A stretch of 21,430 nt of DNA from a virus, in IMG/VR virus record IMGVR_UViG_3300021138_000201, positions 1 to 21,430 of that record; one strand, given 5' to 3'. The first letter of the stretch is position 1; each line of letters starts with the position of its first letter. Shown here in pieces: positions 7,345 to 16,416 of this stretch. The translations under genes and the position numbers were made by a program. The notes under the pieces were generated by a model. That model ran no database searches, had not been told where the DNA came from, and saw nothing but the letters and a program-made list of their open reading frames with translations.

Positions 7345-8405
7345 TGGGCGTTCTTGATTTTCTTTTCCAAGGCTCACCGCCTCCATCGACGACGAATTAC
7401 GGAACGGCAACCACAGGTATTCCGCAATTCATGTCGGATTACACTCAAGGGTTGCTAAGTACAGCTAATGCCGTTGCTGCTGAACCTTATCAACCCTATA
7501 GCGGACCTCGTCTAGCTCAATTTACTGGAGCGCAAAACCAAGCATTTGCAAATACAGCAGCTGATGTTGGGCAATATCAGCCTGATATTAACAATGCGCT
7601 AAATTTAACAACGGAAGCTGGCAACGCTAATCCGCTAGGTACAGCGCAGTCTTATTTGAATAGTGCCGATCAAACGGCACCACAGGTCGTTAATAATTAT
7701 ATGAATCCGTATAACTCCGCTGTTACGGATCGTATTGGTCAATTGGCTGGGCGAAATCTTAGCGAAAACCTTATGCCATCGATCAACTCAAACTTTATTC
7801 GTGCTGGTCAGTTTGGCTCGGCTCCAATGCAGACGGCAGTGGGTAATGCGTTGCGCGATACGCAGGAAAGCGCATTGGCTCAACAAAATGCCGCTTTGAA
7901 CACAGGCTATGGTCAGGCAATGACCGCAGCTCAGGCCGATCTTTCTCGTCAAGCAGCTCTTGGTCAAACTGCTGGAAATCTTGCTTCTCAAACAGCTGCA
8001 AACCAACTTGCTGCTGCAAACCAAATGGGCAATACTGCAAATCTAGGTCAGACTATGGATTTGCGCGATCAAGCAGCTTTGGAAGCCACTGGTCAAACAC
8101 AGCAGACGCAAAATCAAAAGAATCTCGATACCGCCTATCAGGATTTCTTGACGCAAAAACAATACCCAGCTCAACAATTATCCATGATGAATTCGTTGAT
8201 CCGTGGATTGCCGTATGGAACAGATTCAGCTACATCTACGACTGCCCCAGCATCCTCATATACCGCATCTCCTCTTTCGCAAATTGCAGGCGCTGCATCG
8301 CTCGGCAAATCGCTTGGTATTTATGCTAAGGGCGGTGTTGTTAAGACAGAAGAAATCAAACGTAACCCAAATCGTCGGTCTACACGCGGTCGCAAGGGGA
8401 AATAA
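7344..8405 (+). CDS. Gln/Ala-rich ejection-type or internal virion protein
   Basis: The protein has 353 residues. It begins MGVLDFLFQGSPPPSTTNYG and IPQFMSDYTQGLLSTANAVA, an opening common to one of the internal proteins of marine and freshwater podoviruses. YMNPYNSAVTDRI and NFIRAGQFGSAPM (residues about 118-157) are well-kept family segments. A long Ala/Gln-rich helical region follows (about 165-285). The end has GIYAKGGVVKTEE and a strongly basic tail (RNPNRRSTRGRKGK), which could bind DNA. The gene overlaps its upstream neighbour as TAATG. The function, ejection into the periplasm or host, is inferred rather than shown. Confidence 0.85.
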   Translation: MGVLDFLFQGSPPPSTTNYGTATTGIPQFMSDYTQGLLSTANAVAAEPYQPYSGPRLAQFTGAQNQAFANTAADVGQYQPDINNALNLTTEAGNANPLGTAQSYLNSADQTAPQVVNNYMNPYNSAVTDRIGQLAGRNLSENLMPSINSNFIRAGQFGSAPMQTAVGNALRDTQESALAQQNAALNTGYGQAMTAAQADLSRQAALGQTAGNLASQTAANQLAAANQMGNTANLGQTMDLRDQAALEATGQTQQTQNQKNLDTAYQDFLTQKQYPAQQLSMMNSLIRGLPYGTDSATSTTAPASSYTASPLSQIAGAASLGKSLGIYAKGGVVKTEEIKRNPNRRSTRGRKGK

Positions 8406-8407
8406 TT

Positions 8408-9304
8408 ATGGCTGACAATACGACAGATTGGCAAGCTCAAGCGAACACCGCGAATGCAAATGCTGTTTCCGCGCTTCAAAATGCGGCTAATGCTAGTACG
8501 CCTAAAGGTATTTTAGGAAATATAGATCCTTTATGGCTGGGCGCTGCACAAGGCTTTCTTGCCCCAACTAAAACAGGTAGCTTTGGAGAGAGTGTTAGTA
8601 ACGCTGCGGCTGATGTTCAGTCTCCTCTTTCGGCCATGCGTACTCAGCAAATGTCTGCCTTGGAAAAGATTGCAGCGATTCAGCAAGCCAACGCAAATAT
8701 GAATATGCAAGCTCCTTATTATGCTGCTCGTGCAGATTTATATGGTTCAAAAGCTGATAATCTTGATAATTCCGGCGCTGGAATTGGGGTAGATTTTTCA
8801 ACTCCCCTTAAAACAAAACAAACACTTGCGACTCAAGATAATCTTGAAAGACAACTAGCTGCTGCTATGGGTTCTGAAACGCCAGACTCGGTAGAAATCA
8901 ATAGGCTTCAACAAATTGTTGCTACAAGAAAAAGGTTGATTGACCAAAAGATGGGAGTTCAAGCATCAACCCCTTCTCCAACAACGACACCCCCACCACC
9001 TCCACCGGCAACTCCCGGCCTTTGGGAAAGATTGTTTGGTACGAGTGCTTCTGCTCCTCCAGTAGCTCCGGATCAATCTCTTATGCCTGTTGGTGGGGCT
9101 GATACCGGCCCAACTATGGCCAATAGTGCTCCAAAAGTTCCGCAAGATCAACCAAATCAACCAGCTCAATCAAACCCAAATGCCAATTTAACGACCGGCT
9201 CTCAAAAAAGAATTCAAATTGGCAACGATACGGTTACTGCTACTTACGCGCCTGATGGAAAATGGTATGTTGTTAAGGACGGAAAACATTACCCGGTGGA
9301 ATGA
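8408..9304 (+). CDS. Low-complexity internal virion protein, Ala-rich then Pro-rich
   Basis: The protein has 298 residues. Residues 1-115 are Ala/Asn/Gln-rich and helical (WQAQANTANANAVSALQNAA; IDPLWLGAAQGFLAPTKTGS; QMSALEKIAAIQQANANMN). Residues 135-180 form a heptad-like helix with many charges. A proline-rich linker (TTTPPPPPPATPGLWERLFG) and a Pro/Gln/Asn stretch follow, then a compact beta end (IQIGNDTVTATYAPDGKWYV, ending HYPVE). No catalytic motif is seen. Its place between two ejection-type genes suggests the same group of injected or core proteins. The stop overlaps the ATG at 9301 (ATGA). Confidence 0.83.
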   Translation: MADNTTDWQAQANTANANAVSALQNAANASTPKGILGNIDPLWLGAAQGFLAPTKTGSFGESVSNAAADVQSPLSAMRTQQMSALEKIAAIQQANANMNMQAPYYAARADLYGSKADNLDNSGAGIGVDFSTPLKTKQTLATQDNLERQLAAAMGSETPDSVEINRLQQIVATRKRLIDQKMGVQASTPSPTTTPPPPPPATPGLWERLFGTSASAPPVAPDQSLMPVGGADTGPTMANSAPKVPQDQPNQPAQSNPNANLTTGSQKRIQIGNDTVTATYAPDGKWYVVKDGKHYPVE

Positions 9305-9306
9305 TA

Positions 9307-12300
9307 ATGGCAAAACTCGGTGCGGCTCTAAGCTACGATCCTTTCAAAGAACCTCCGATTGAAGAAGCAAAATTAGGCGCTCCGGTTGATTTTGATCCAT
9401 TTCAGCAAGCTGGACCTCCTGATGAAAAGGAATTAAATTTTCCTCCGCTTCAAGGCGTTGCCGCGCCCGGAATTCCTTTACCTATTCCGCGCCCAGCGGA
9501 TATTCCGCTTCCTGTTCCACGGCCAAGCAATTTAAATGAAGCTGCACCAACCCCAGCAGCGGTTCCTTTGACTGGCGTTGAAAGTATACCGGGCGTTTTA
9601 GATATTGAAAAACAAATGCGTTCCGTTCAAGGTGGCGCAACTACAGTTACAGCAGCTCATTTGCAAGATCTTAAAGACCGTATCGCTAACGGAGAACAGT
9701 TTCCTCCGGGAAGCGAAGGCGATATTATGAAGCGCATGGCGGCTGGTGAGCGCTTTGATCCTTTAACTGAGTTATCACTTAATACCAGCCTTATTCCTGA
9801 TTATAAAAATACAGAAGCACAAGCCCTTGCTGGTAAAGAACAATTAGAAAATAAAATTAATGCACTTCCACCAACAGATTTTTCAAAAACAGTTCTAGAA
9901 GCCAGAAAATCAGGAAGTCTAACTGATTTAGCTAGTGGTGTTTATAACGGCATATTGAAAGATCCGCTTGGAGCATTAACAGATTTAACTGGAACAATGG
10001 TTTCAGGAGCACCACAAGCTGCTGCTACAATATTCGGTAAAGCAGCGGGTGGCGCTTTATTTGGTGGTGCTACTGAGTTTGCCAAATCAATTGTCGATGA
10101 AACAATTAAAAGAAGTCCAAATCCAGATGAGTTGAGCAAGCAATTATTGGTTGGTGATACGACTGAATACGATAAATTATATGCTCAGCACCAAAAAGAA
10201 ATTGAATCACAAGCTAAGCAAGAAGCTCTTGTTTCTGGTACATTTGGAGGTGTGTTTGGGCTTATTCCCGGAGCAAAAACATTTTTAGGTGGCGTTGCTA
10301 AAAACCTTGGGGTGTATGCCCCATTAGGTACAGCTCAATCCGTTATTCAAAATGAAATTACAAAAGTTCCAGATATTGATTTGGATACTGGGAAGCCAAA
10401 AGTCGATGCAGGTGGAAATGTAATTTTAAAAGATTCTGAAGGGATGTCGCCTTCCGATATTGCTGTTGCCTACGGCATTGGCATCGCCTCTGGTATTCCA
10501 TTTGAAGCTATGCACCTATTAAAAGGTAAAGAAAGCACCCCTACTCAAGGAACTAACACGCCTCCCGGTGGTGCTGAAACTCCCCCCGGTGGTGCTGAAA
10601 CTCCTCCTCCTCCTCCTTCTGGTGGCCCCGGTGCTGGACCAGAGGCAGCTGCTCCTCCAAAAGAAGGCCGTGAAAGCACAGCTGAATACAATGCCGCATT
10701 CCCGGTCAACAATGATTCGGCGTTGATGTCGGGATTTGAAAATGACATTCTCTCAGGTCGCATGAGCCGAGAAGATGCGCTTGACCGTATTGCCAAGATG
10801 ACGCCAGAGGAAGCTGCCCAAATGGCAGGGCTGTTCCGTCAGGTCGGTGGTAAGGATGTAGAGGGCTACAAGATCACGACCGCTGATGACGCATATTTGG
10901 AGAATAAACGTAAAGAATTTGGCACTCACCCCGAGGTTTCCACTGAAGCTCCCGGCGCTCAGCCCTCCCCTGAGGAGCCGGTTGAGGCGCAGGGGGCGGA
11001 GCCCCCTCCGTCCCCTGATGCCACTAAAACTCAAGCTCCAATAGATGAAAATCAAGCAAGCATTTTAAAGGGTACAGGTTGGGGAATTGATGACATTATG
11101 GAAATGTCTCCTTCAGAGCGTGTGGCTAAAGCTGCAAGTGCTGTGAAGAATAAATCTACGCCATCGCCTCTTACAGATGATGACCGTGCTGTATTGTATG
11201 GTAAGCCAGCTCCAGAAGCTGCTGCTCCACCAAAGCCAGAAGCTGCTGCTCCACCACCACCGCCACCTACACCAGAAGCGGCTTCTCCATCACAAAGGGC
11301 TGAAGATCTTATTAATAAAGGCGTTCCCCCTTTAGATGCAATGAAGGAAGCTGCTGCTGAGCCAGCCGCCCCTGCTGCTGAACCTATTGTTACACCTCCA
11401 CCAGCTGCACAGGCTCCTACTCCTGCCATACTTGAAGGCAAGATTCCTGATCGCTCTATTTTAGAAGGTGCAAAGCCTCCAGCTTCTGAGGCTGCTCCAG
11501 CTCCTGAGGCTGCGCCAGCTCCTGAAGCTGCTGCCCCTAAGGAGGCTCCAGCTGTAGTTATCCCCAAGAAAAGAGCTGCACCTGTAAACTTTAAAGGTTT
11601 AGTTGGCTTTATTAAGTCGATTGGTGGCGTCAAGGACGAGCGCGGTGAGCTTCGTGCTCGCGATCTGCATCGTGTTCCCGGACTGGTAAGGCCAGATGGT
11701 CTTTCGATTGAGGACGCTGCAACCCGTGCAGTTGAGGAAGGCTTTTATCCAGAACATTACAATCAGGTAATGAATGGTGAAGGCGGTCACTACGGTCCAA
11801 CATCTGAGTTTGTTGAGCAGTTTAAAAATGATCTGCGTAACAAAAAGCAAAAGCCGGTAGACGCAGAAGAGGCCGATAACGTCAATGATAGAAAGCTATC
11901 CGACGAAGAGCAGTTCCGTCTTGGATCGAATGAGCAGGACGTTCGTGATTTATTGAAAGATATGGATCACACGGCGAGCGATGAGCTTGTTAGGGATGCT
12001 GCTATCATTATGTTGCGTGACAACAAGGGCGCAGAAGAAGCGCTCCACGAAGCAGCAGCTGCCCATCTTGCTGACGCTCTTCCCGGTGAAGAGTCAACCA
12101 TTCACGATATTGTTGGTGATGACTTCTGGAATACCGTTCATCAGCACCTGATTAACAAGGAAGAACCTAATGTTGAACCATCACCAAAGCAGGAAGCTGG
12201 GCCAGCTGGCAGAGAAACACGCCAACCTACCGAACAACCCACAGCAAAAGCAAAAGCTGAAAAACCTAGCGAGCCTATTCCGGAAATTGTCCCTAAAGAG

Positions 12301-15300
12301 TTTGAAGAAAAACTAAAAGATACAATGGTGACGGAAAATCCAGCTGCACCTATTGAGGAAGCTGGTGCTGAAGGCAAGCCGCAGACAGTAATCCCCGGCG
12401 CTGAAAAAATTCCTGATTCAGAATTGGCTCAACGTCGTGCTGACCAGCCGATGAGGGCTAAAGCTGAACAAAAAGAACCAGCTGGTTTATTTGGTGATTT
12501 AGGCCAAAAAGATTTATTGGATATTGCTAAGAATAAGCTTCCTGAGCCAGAAGCTCCAAAATACCCTAACTGGATTAAGGACGCGGCTAAAGAAATAAAA
12601 GGTAGTATTGTTATTTATCATGATAAGGCGTCAGAGACTGGTTTGCTTTCGGTCTTCAATGGCAATGATACTACTCCAATTTATGCCGCCGTTAAAAAAG
12701 CGGGTAATTCTGTAGAGGTTACCAGAAAAGATATTGATTCCATTGTATCTAATAAAGGCTTCACTCCAATTGAATTGCGTAATTTAAAGGCAGCGAAGAA
12801 AGAATTTCTTGTTAAAGATAAAGCTGCATATGATGCAGACCCAAATGGTCCATTTGTTGGTGGATCTCAGTTAGTCGTATCAAAAAGCATTAAACCTGAA
12901 ATTGCTGGTGTCTTTACCCAATGGGCTAAGATGATGGGAATAGACGCCAAAATTTACCTTACTGCTCCTGAAGATGTCCCCACCAGCACTTTTCATGGTC
13001 CGTATAGAAGCATTTATGCTTCTGCTGCATCAGGTAACTCTCATACAGCACGGATAATGCCCGGTGTTCATTATATTACTATAAATTCTCATTCTCGCAT
13101 CAGCAAAATGCTTGAGACATTAGCGCATGAGATGGGCCATGTTCTTGAAAAAGAATATTTTAAAAATCTTCCCAAGGCTACTCAGAATGCTATCAAGGCA
13201 GAACATACTAAATGGTTAGCCTCGACAAAGGGTATGACAGGTCGGGAATTTATCGATTCATTAAGAGCGCATACAACTGCTAAAATTACCCAGATAACTA
13301 ACCCTGATGCTGTTATTAGAAGTTTGCCACCATATTGGGAAAAATTTCCAGAGTGGTTTGCTGACCAGACGGCTCGTTGGGCTAATTCAGAAGCTAAGCC
13401 TCAATCAGTAGTTGAGAAATTCTTTAAGCGGTTAGCTGAAGCGCTAAAGCAATTCTATGCTAGCATTGCTGGTTCTAAGTGGCTTCCTACAAAGACGATG
13501 CGTGATTTCTTAAATGAACGCGCTAATGCAGCTGACAATCCTGCTCAGGGAATGGATATGCAGTCTGAGTCAATCAAACCAGATGATATGGATTATTCTT
13601 TTAATTCATTTGATCCTGAAACGGTTGACGAAATAAATAAGGCTAATGAAGCAAATGGTATGAACAGGGGCACTAAAAAACCCGTTGCAAAATCATTTGA
13701 AGAGCCAAAAGAAGGAGTTTTTGGTAAAATTCGTCGGGATATTCAAGATGAATTTATTTATCAATACTCAGTTGAGAAGTCCATTGAGCAAAGCAAAGGC
13801 GCTCCATTACCAGACGAACTTGGCGTCTATATGATGACCAACCTAATGCCCGGCAAAGTCGCTGAGGGGATGACTGATATTCAAAACAAAGAAGCTGTTC
13901 CACTTTTTGATAAAATGAAAAAAATGGAAATTAGTCTTAGCGAACTTGGTGTCTACGCTTATGCTAAGGCTGCTATAAATAGAAATCAAATTATTGCTGC
14001 TCGCAATTTAAAAATGCCTGATGGCGGCTCTGGCTTGATGACCAAAACAGCCTTAGACATTATTAAAAAGGTTGAAAGCGGCAATAGGGCAAGCGAATTT
14101 AAGGAATTGCTAAAAGACGTTCACGATATTCGAGATCGGGATACGGCTCGTCGTGTTGAAGCTGGTTTGATATCTCAAGTCGATGCAGACGAACTTCAAA
14201 AGGCTGAGCCTGACCATGCTCCCTTATTTGGTTTTTCAGAGCGTGACGCTTCAGATGATATGACATTCAACATTTCAAATATGAATGTTGGCAAGGGCAT
14301 AGGAATTACTCCATCCGAATGGAAAACGGCAACCGGAAGAACATCCATTGCCGATAACCCAGTTATCAATACCATCCTACGCGCTCAGGAAGGCATATAT
14401 CGAATTGAAAAGAATTTTGTTGGCGAAACTCTTTATAAGTTAGCCAAGGAAAACCCAAATCCCGATCTTTGGGTAATTAATAAACCTATTATGAAAAAGA
14501 TAATTGATGAAAATGGTTTCGTGGCGTGGAAGTTAGATACCATGATTACGCCAAACACCGTTGTTCTCAAGTCTGGTGGAAAACCAATCTTTATTCGCTT
14601 GAATAACGAGGCTTTGGCAGAATCGTTTAAGCGCTTAGGTATCAACAAACAAGGTGAAATGCTGAAGATGTGGAAGGGAGTAAATCAGTATTACTCTCAG
14701 CTTCAGACGGGTAAAAACCTAGATTTTATGAGCAAGAACGTTAGCCGAGACGTTGCTGATGCTTTTGTTTATTCGTTTATTAAAGATCCTAAAGTAGCAG
14801 CTCGATTTGTTATTAATTGGCTCCCAGCTATAACAATGACTATCCGCGTTGAAATGGGTATCGCCAGCAAAAAACAGTTGGAGCTTTACGATCAATGGCG
14901 TCATGCTGGTGGCAAGCTGAGTCATTATAATGGAGAAGAGCTAGAGCAGGTTGCCAACAGGTTACAAAAAATTGCTGGTTATGCAGACCCCGTAACATGG
15001 CGAACTCTTCCTGAAAAAGCGATTAAACCTCTTTGGAAATTGCTCAATGTTATCCCTAACATGATGGGTAAGCTCAATGAGCCTTTTGAACAAGCGACCC
15101 GCGTTGCTGTTTTTAAGTCAGCTGTCGATTCAGGCTATTCAGATGCTCAAGCAGCATTAATGGCACGGGATTCTACCGTTAACTTTAATCGGCGCGGTAG
15201 AGTTTCTGTTAGTGATTATAAATGGTTCTTTAACGCAGCTCTACAGCCTACCTTCATGTGGGGTAGAATGTTAAAGACCAAGCGCGGCGCAGCTGTGTTT

Positions 15301-16416
15301 ACATCTTTGCTGGGCTTAGGTTTTGCCAATGCAATTCGTAATATGGCAATGTCAGATGATGACAAAATGCAAAAGGGCCGCAAAAACTATATGGCAATTC
15401 CTGAATGGGAAAAGCAAGGCAATATCATTATCAAGACTGGTCCGGGGCCAAAAGATTATTATAAAATCCCTATTGGATCTCAGCTCAATTTGCCATTCTA
15501 CCTTGGTTCTCAATTTGCATTGGCGTTAACAGGCCAATCTACAGGTGCAGAAATAGCATCAAATGCTCTTTCTGGAGCGTTTTGGTCAGCTATGCCAATA
15601 TCATCTGGTCCATTAGCTCAAATGCTATTGCCCTCGATTATTGGTCCAGCAGTCGATCTTTGGTATAACCAGAACTGGATGGGAAGCCCTATTCATCCTC
15701 CAGAGACAACTTGGAATAAGGGACTTGTTCAAGCTGAGCAAGAAAGTAAAAACACTGCTCCGATATACAGTGAATTTACGAAATGGCTCAACACATCAGC
15801 TGGTGGTAATTCCGCACAACCATCCGGAACATTTACGGATCTTTACCCAGATGATATTCAACATATAGCTGATTTCTTAGTTGGCGGCGCTGGCAGAAGT
15901 GTTGAAGGGGTATCCAAGTTTGTAGCAAATCTTATCGGCGGTATTCCAACAAAAATGGAAGATATGCCAATTGTTAAATCATTTGTCCCATCAAAATGGG
16001 ATGCTTCTCCGCGCTATTATGAGTTACATAATCTTGCTGTAGAAGCAGAAAACCAAGGTCGTAAGGCCGTTGCTAATTATGAGAAAAACCCAACAGCAGC
16101 CAATATGGGAGTGATGAACAAAATCCTTACTCCATTGGGGGCTTATAATGAAGATGGTAAAGTGCATTGGACAGATAGCGCCCCAATTATGGCAATGCGA
16201 CAGGCTGATCTTCAATTAAAAGGAATTCGTGCTCAGCGTTTAATCGATAAAGATAATTCAAATTTAACACCGGCTGTTCGCCAGCAAAAATTGGACGCTG
16301 CTGATAAAAAGGCAAACGATATAATGATAGATGCTGGAAAAAGTATGTCATCTCTTGGGATACGGCCAATCAAAGGACCATTATCTTACTTGATAGAAAA
16401 ACCCCCCAGCCGGTAA
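9307..16416 (+). CDS. Giant polyvalent virion protein: membrane-active segments, HExxH metallopeptidase, LPD38-like C-terminus
   Basis: The protein has 2,369 residues from ATG 9307, preferred over ATG 9301 because GGTGGA at 9295-9300 is correctly spaced only for 9307. Order: two KLGA...DPF repeats (1-35); Gly/Ala hydrophobic segments (about 204-268, 310-348, 379-405); Pro-rich linkers (about 412-458, 545-580, 635-760, 955-1060); a GTGWGIDDIMEMSPSER segment (about 588-604); a small domain with GFIKSIGGVKDERGELRARD (about 761-865); a metallopeptidase domain with ETLAHEMGHVLEKEYF (H1274, E1275, H1278) and a downstream PEWFADQTARW (E1349, D1353) that could supply the third metal ligand; and, at about 1470-2230, a long helical region matching the large polyvalent protein-associated domain 38 as I know it (NVSRDVADAF; DSTVNFNRRGR; NAALQPTFMWGR). 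Such proteins are thought to be packaged and injected to protect or establish infection. Confidence 0.95.
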   Translation: MAKLGAALSYDPFKEPPIEEAKLGAPVDFDPFQQAGPPDEKELNFPPLQGVAAPGIPLPIPRPADIPLPVPRPSNLNEAAPTPAAVPLTGVESIPGVLDIEKQMRSVQGGATTVTAAHLQDLKDRIANGEQFPPGSEGDIMKRMAAGERFDPLTELSLNTSLIPDYKNTEAQALAGKEQLENKINALPPTDFSKTVLEARKSGSLTDLASGVYNGILKDPLGALTDLTGTMVSGAPQAAATIFGKAAGGALFGGATEFAKSIVDETIKRSPNPDELSKQLLVGDTTEYDKLYAQHQKEIESQAKQEALVSGTFGGVFGLIPGAKTFLGGVAKNLGVYAPLGTAQSVIQNEITKVPDIDLDTGKPKVDAGGNVILKDSEGMSPSDIAVAYGIGIASGIPFEAMHLLKGKESTPTQGTNTPPGGAETPPGGAETPPPPPSGGPGAGPEAAAPPKEGRESTAEYNAAFPVNNDSALMSGFENDILSGRMSREDALDRIAKMTPEEAAQMAGLFRQVGGKDVEGYKITTADDAYLENKRKEFGTHPEVSTEAPGAQPSPEEPVEAQGAEPPPSPDATKTQAPIDENQASILKGTGWGIDDIMEMSPSERVAKAASAVKNKSTPSPLTDDDRAVLYGKPAPEAAAPPKPEAAAPPPPPPTPEAASPSQRAEDLINKGVPPLDAMKEAAAEPAAPAAEPIVTPPPAAQAPTPAILEGKIPDRSILEGAKPPASEAAPAPEAAPAPEAAAPKEAPAVVIPKKRAAPVNFKGLVGFIKSIGGVKDERGELRARDLHRVPGLVRPDGLSIEDAATRAVEEGFYPEHYNQVMNGEGGHYGPTSEFVEQFKNDLRNKKQKPVDAEEADNVNDRKLSDEEQFRLGSNEQDVRDLLKDMDHTASDELVRDAAIIMLRDNKGAEEALHEAAAAHLADALPGEESTIHDIVGDDFWNTVHQHLINKEEPNVEPSPKQEAGPAGRETRQPTEQPTAKAKAEKPSEPIPEIVPKEFEEKLKDTMVTENPAAPIEEAGAEGKPQTVIPGAEKIPDSELAQRRADQPMRAKAEQKEPAGLFGDLGQKDLLDIAKNKLPEPEAPKYPNWIKDAAKEIKGSIVIYHDKASETGLLSVFNGNDTTPIYAAVKKAGNSVEVTRKDIDSIVSNKGFTPIELRNLKAAKKEFLVKDKAAYDADPNGPFVGGSQLVVSKSIKPEIAGVFTQWAKMMGIDAKIYLTAPEDVPTSTFHGPYRSIYASAASGNSHTARIMPGVHYITINSHSRISKMLETLAHEMGHVLEKEYFKNLPKATQNAIKAEHTKWLASTKGMTGREFIDSLRAHTTAKITQITNPDAVIRSLPPYWEKFPEWFADQTARWANSEAKPQSVVEKFFKRLAEALKQFYASIAGSKWLPTKTMRDFLNERANAADNPAQGMDMQSESIKPDDMDYSFNSFDPETVDEINKANEANGMNRGTKKPVAKSFEEPKEGVFGKIRRDIQDEFIYQYSVEKSIEQSKGAPLPDELGVYMMTNLMPGKVAEGMTDIQNKEAVPLFDKMKKMEISLSELGVYAYAKAAINRNQIIAARNLKMPDGGSGLMTKTALDIIKKVESGNRASEFKELLKDVHDIRDRDTARRVEAGLISQVDADELQKAEPDHAPLFGFSERDASDDMTFNISNMNVGKGIGITPSEWKTATGRTSIADNPVINTILRAQEGIYRIEKNFVGETLYKLAKENPNPDLWVINKPIMKKIIDENGFVAWKLDTMITPNTVVLKSGGKPIFIRLNNEALAESFKRLGINKQGEMLKMWKGVNQYYSQLQTGKNLDFMSKNVSRDVADAFVYSFIKDPKVAARFVINWLPAITMTIRVEMGIASKKQLELYDQWRHAGGKLSHYNGEELEQVANRLQKIAGYADPVTWRTLPEKAIKPLWKLLNVIPNMMGKLNEPFEQATRVAVFKSAVDSGYSDAQAALMARDSTVNFNRRGRVSVSDYKWFFNAALQPTFMWGRMLKTKRGAAVFTSLLGLGFANAIRNMAMSDDDKMQKGRKNYMAIPEWEKQGNIIIKTGPGPKDYYKIPIGSQLNLPFYLGSQFALALTGQSTGAEIASNALSGAFWSAMPISSGPLAQMLLPSIIGPAVDLWYNQNWMGSPIHPPETTWNKGLVQAEQESKNTAPIYSEFTKWLNTSAGGNSAQPSGTFTDLYPDDIQHIADFLVGGAGRSVEGVSKFVANLIGGIPTKMEDMPIVKSFVPSKWDASPRYYELHNLAVEAENQGRKAVANYEKNPTAANMGVMNKILTPLGAYNEDGKVHWTDSAPIMAMRQADLQLKGIRAQRLIDKDNSNLTPAVRQQKLDAADKKANDIMIDAGKSMSSLGIRPIKGPLSYLIEKPPSR
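9310..9408 (+). repeat. N-terminal 19-residue repeat in the giant gene
   Basis: Two in-frame copies with a 57-bp period (from 9310 and 9367) encode AKLGAALSYDPFKEPPIEE and AKLGAPVDFDPFQQAGPPDE. The shared positions are A-K-L-G-A, then [YF]-D-P-F. They sit at the extreme N-terminus, where polyvalent proteins sometimes carry short peptide repeats; any role, for example in packaging the protein, is a guess. Confidence 0.7.
10564..10604 (+). repeat. 21-bp tandem repeat in proline-rich linker
   Basis: CCCGGTGGTGCTGAAACTCC occurs exactly at 10564-10583 and 10585-10604, a 21-bp in-frame period coding for PGGAETP. It is followed by a short CCT run coding for prolines. This is a slippage-type expansion inside the first linker of the giant protein. 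Confidence 0.85.
10966..11018 (+). repeat. Perfect palindrome between two 8-bp direct repeats inside giant gene
   Basis: AGGGGGC (10991-10997) and GCCCCCT (11001-11007) form a 7-bp perfect stem around a GGA loop. The 8-bp word TCCCCTGA is present at 10966-10973 and again at 11011-11018, 45 bp apart, which keeps the frame. The stretch is much more GC-rich than the gene around it and encodes a Pro/Glu/Ala linker. It may be an inserted palindromic unit of bacterial origin, or simply a duplicated linker. Confidence 0.7.
11212..11256 (+). repeat. 24-bp tandem repeat in Pro/Ala linker
   Basis: CCAGAAGCTGCTGCTCCACC begins at 11212 and again at 11236, a 24-bp period coding PEAAAPPK, with a diverged third unit (PTPEAASPS) after it. 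The reading frame is kept. It forms part of the long linker between the GWGIDD segment and the GFIKSIGG domain. Confidence 0.85.
11485..11538 (+). repeat. 18-bp tandem repeat, three copies, in Pro/Ala linker
   Basis: Units start at 11485, 11503 and 11521; each is near [TC]CTGAGGCTGC[TG]CCAGCT and codes for an EAAPAP-type hexapeptide. The third copy has diverged. It lies in the same linker as the 24-bp repeat upstream and likely extends and stiffens the chain between folded domains. Confidence 0.85.

Noticed and set aside
11052-11633. Antisense open frame of 193 codons in the giant gene
   Set aside because: Its Gly/Ala/Ser-rich product is the mirror image of Pro/Ala/Glu linker codons on the plus strand; no RBS or domain.
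13126-13140. HEMGH as a chance match in a low-complexity region
   Set aside because: It lies in a well-formed helix (ETLAHEMGHVLEKEYF) of a folded region and is followed at the right distance by EWFAD, so I keep it as a metallopeptidase signature.
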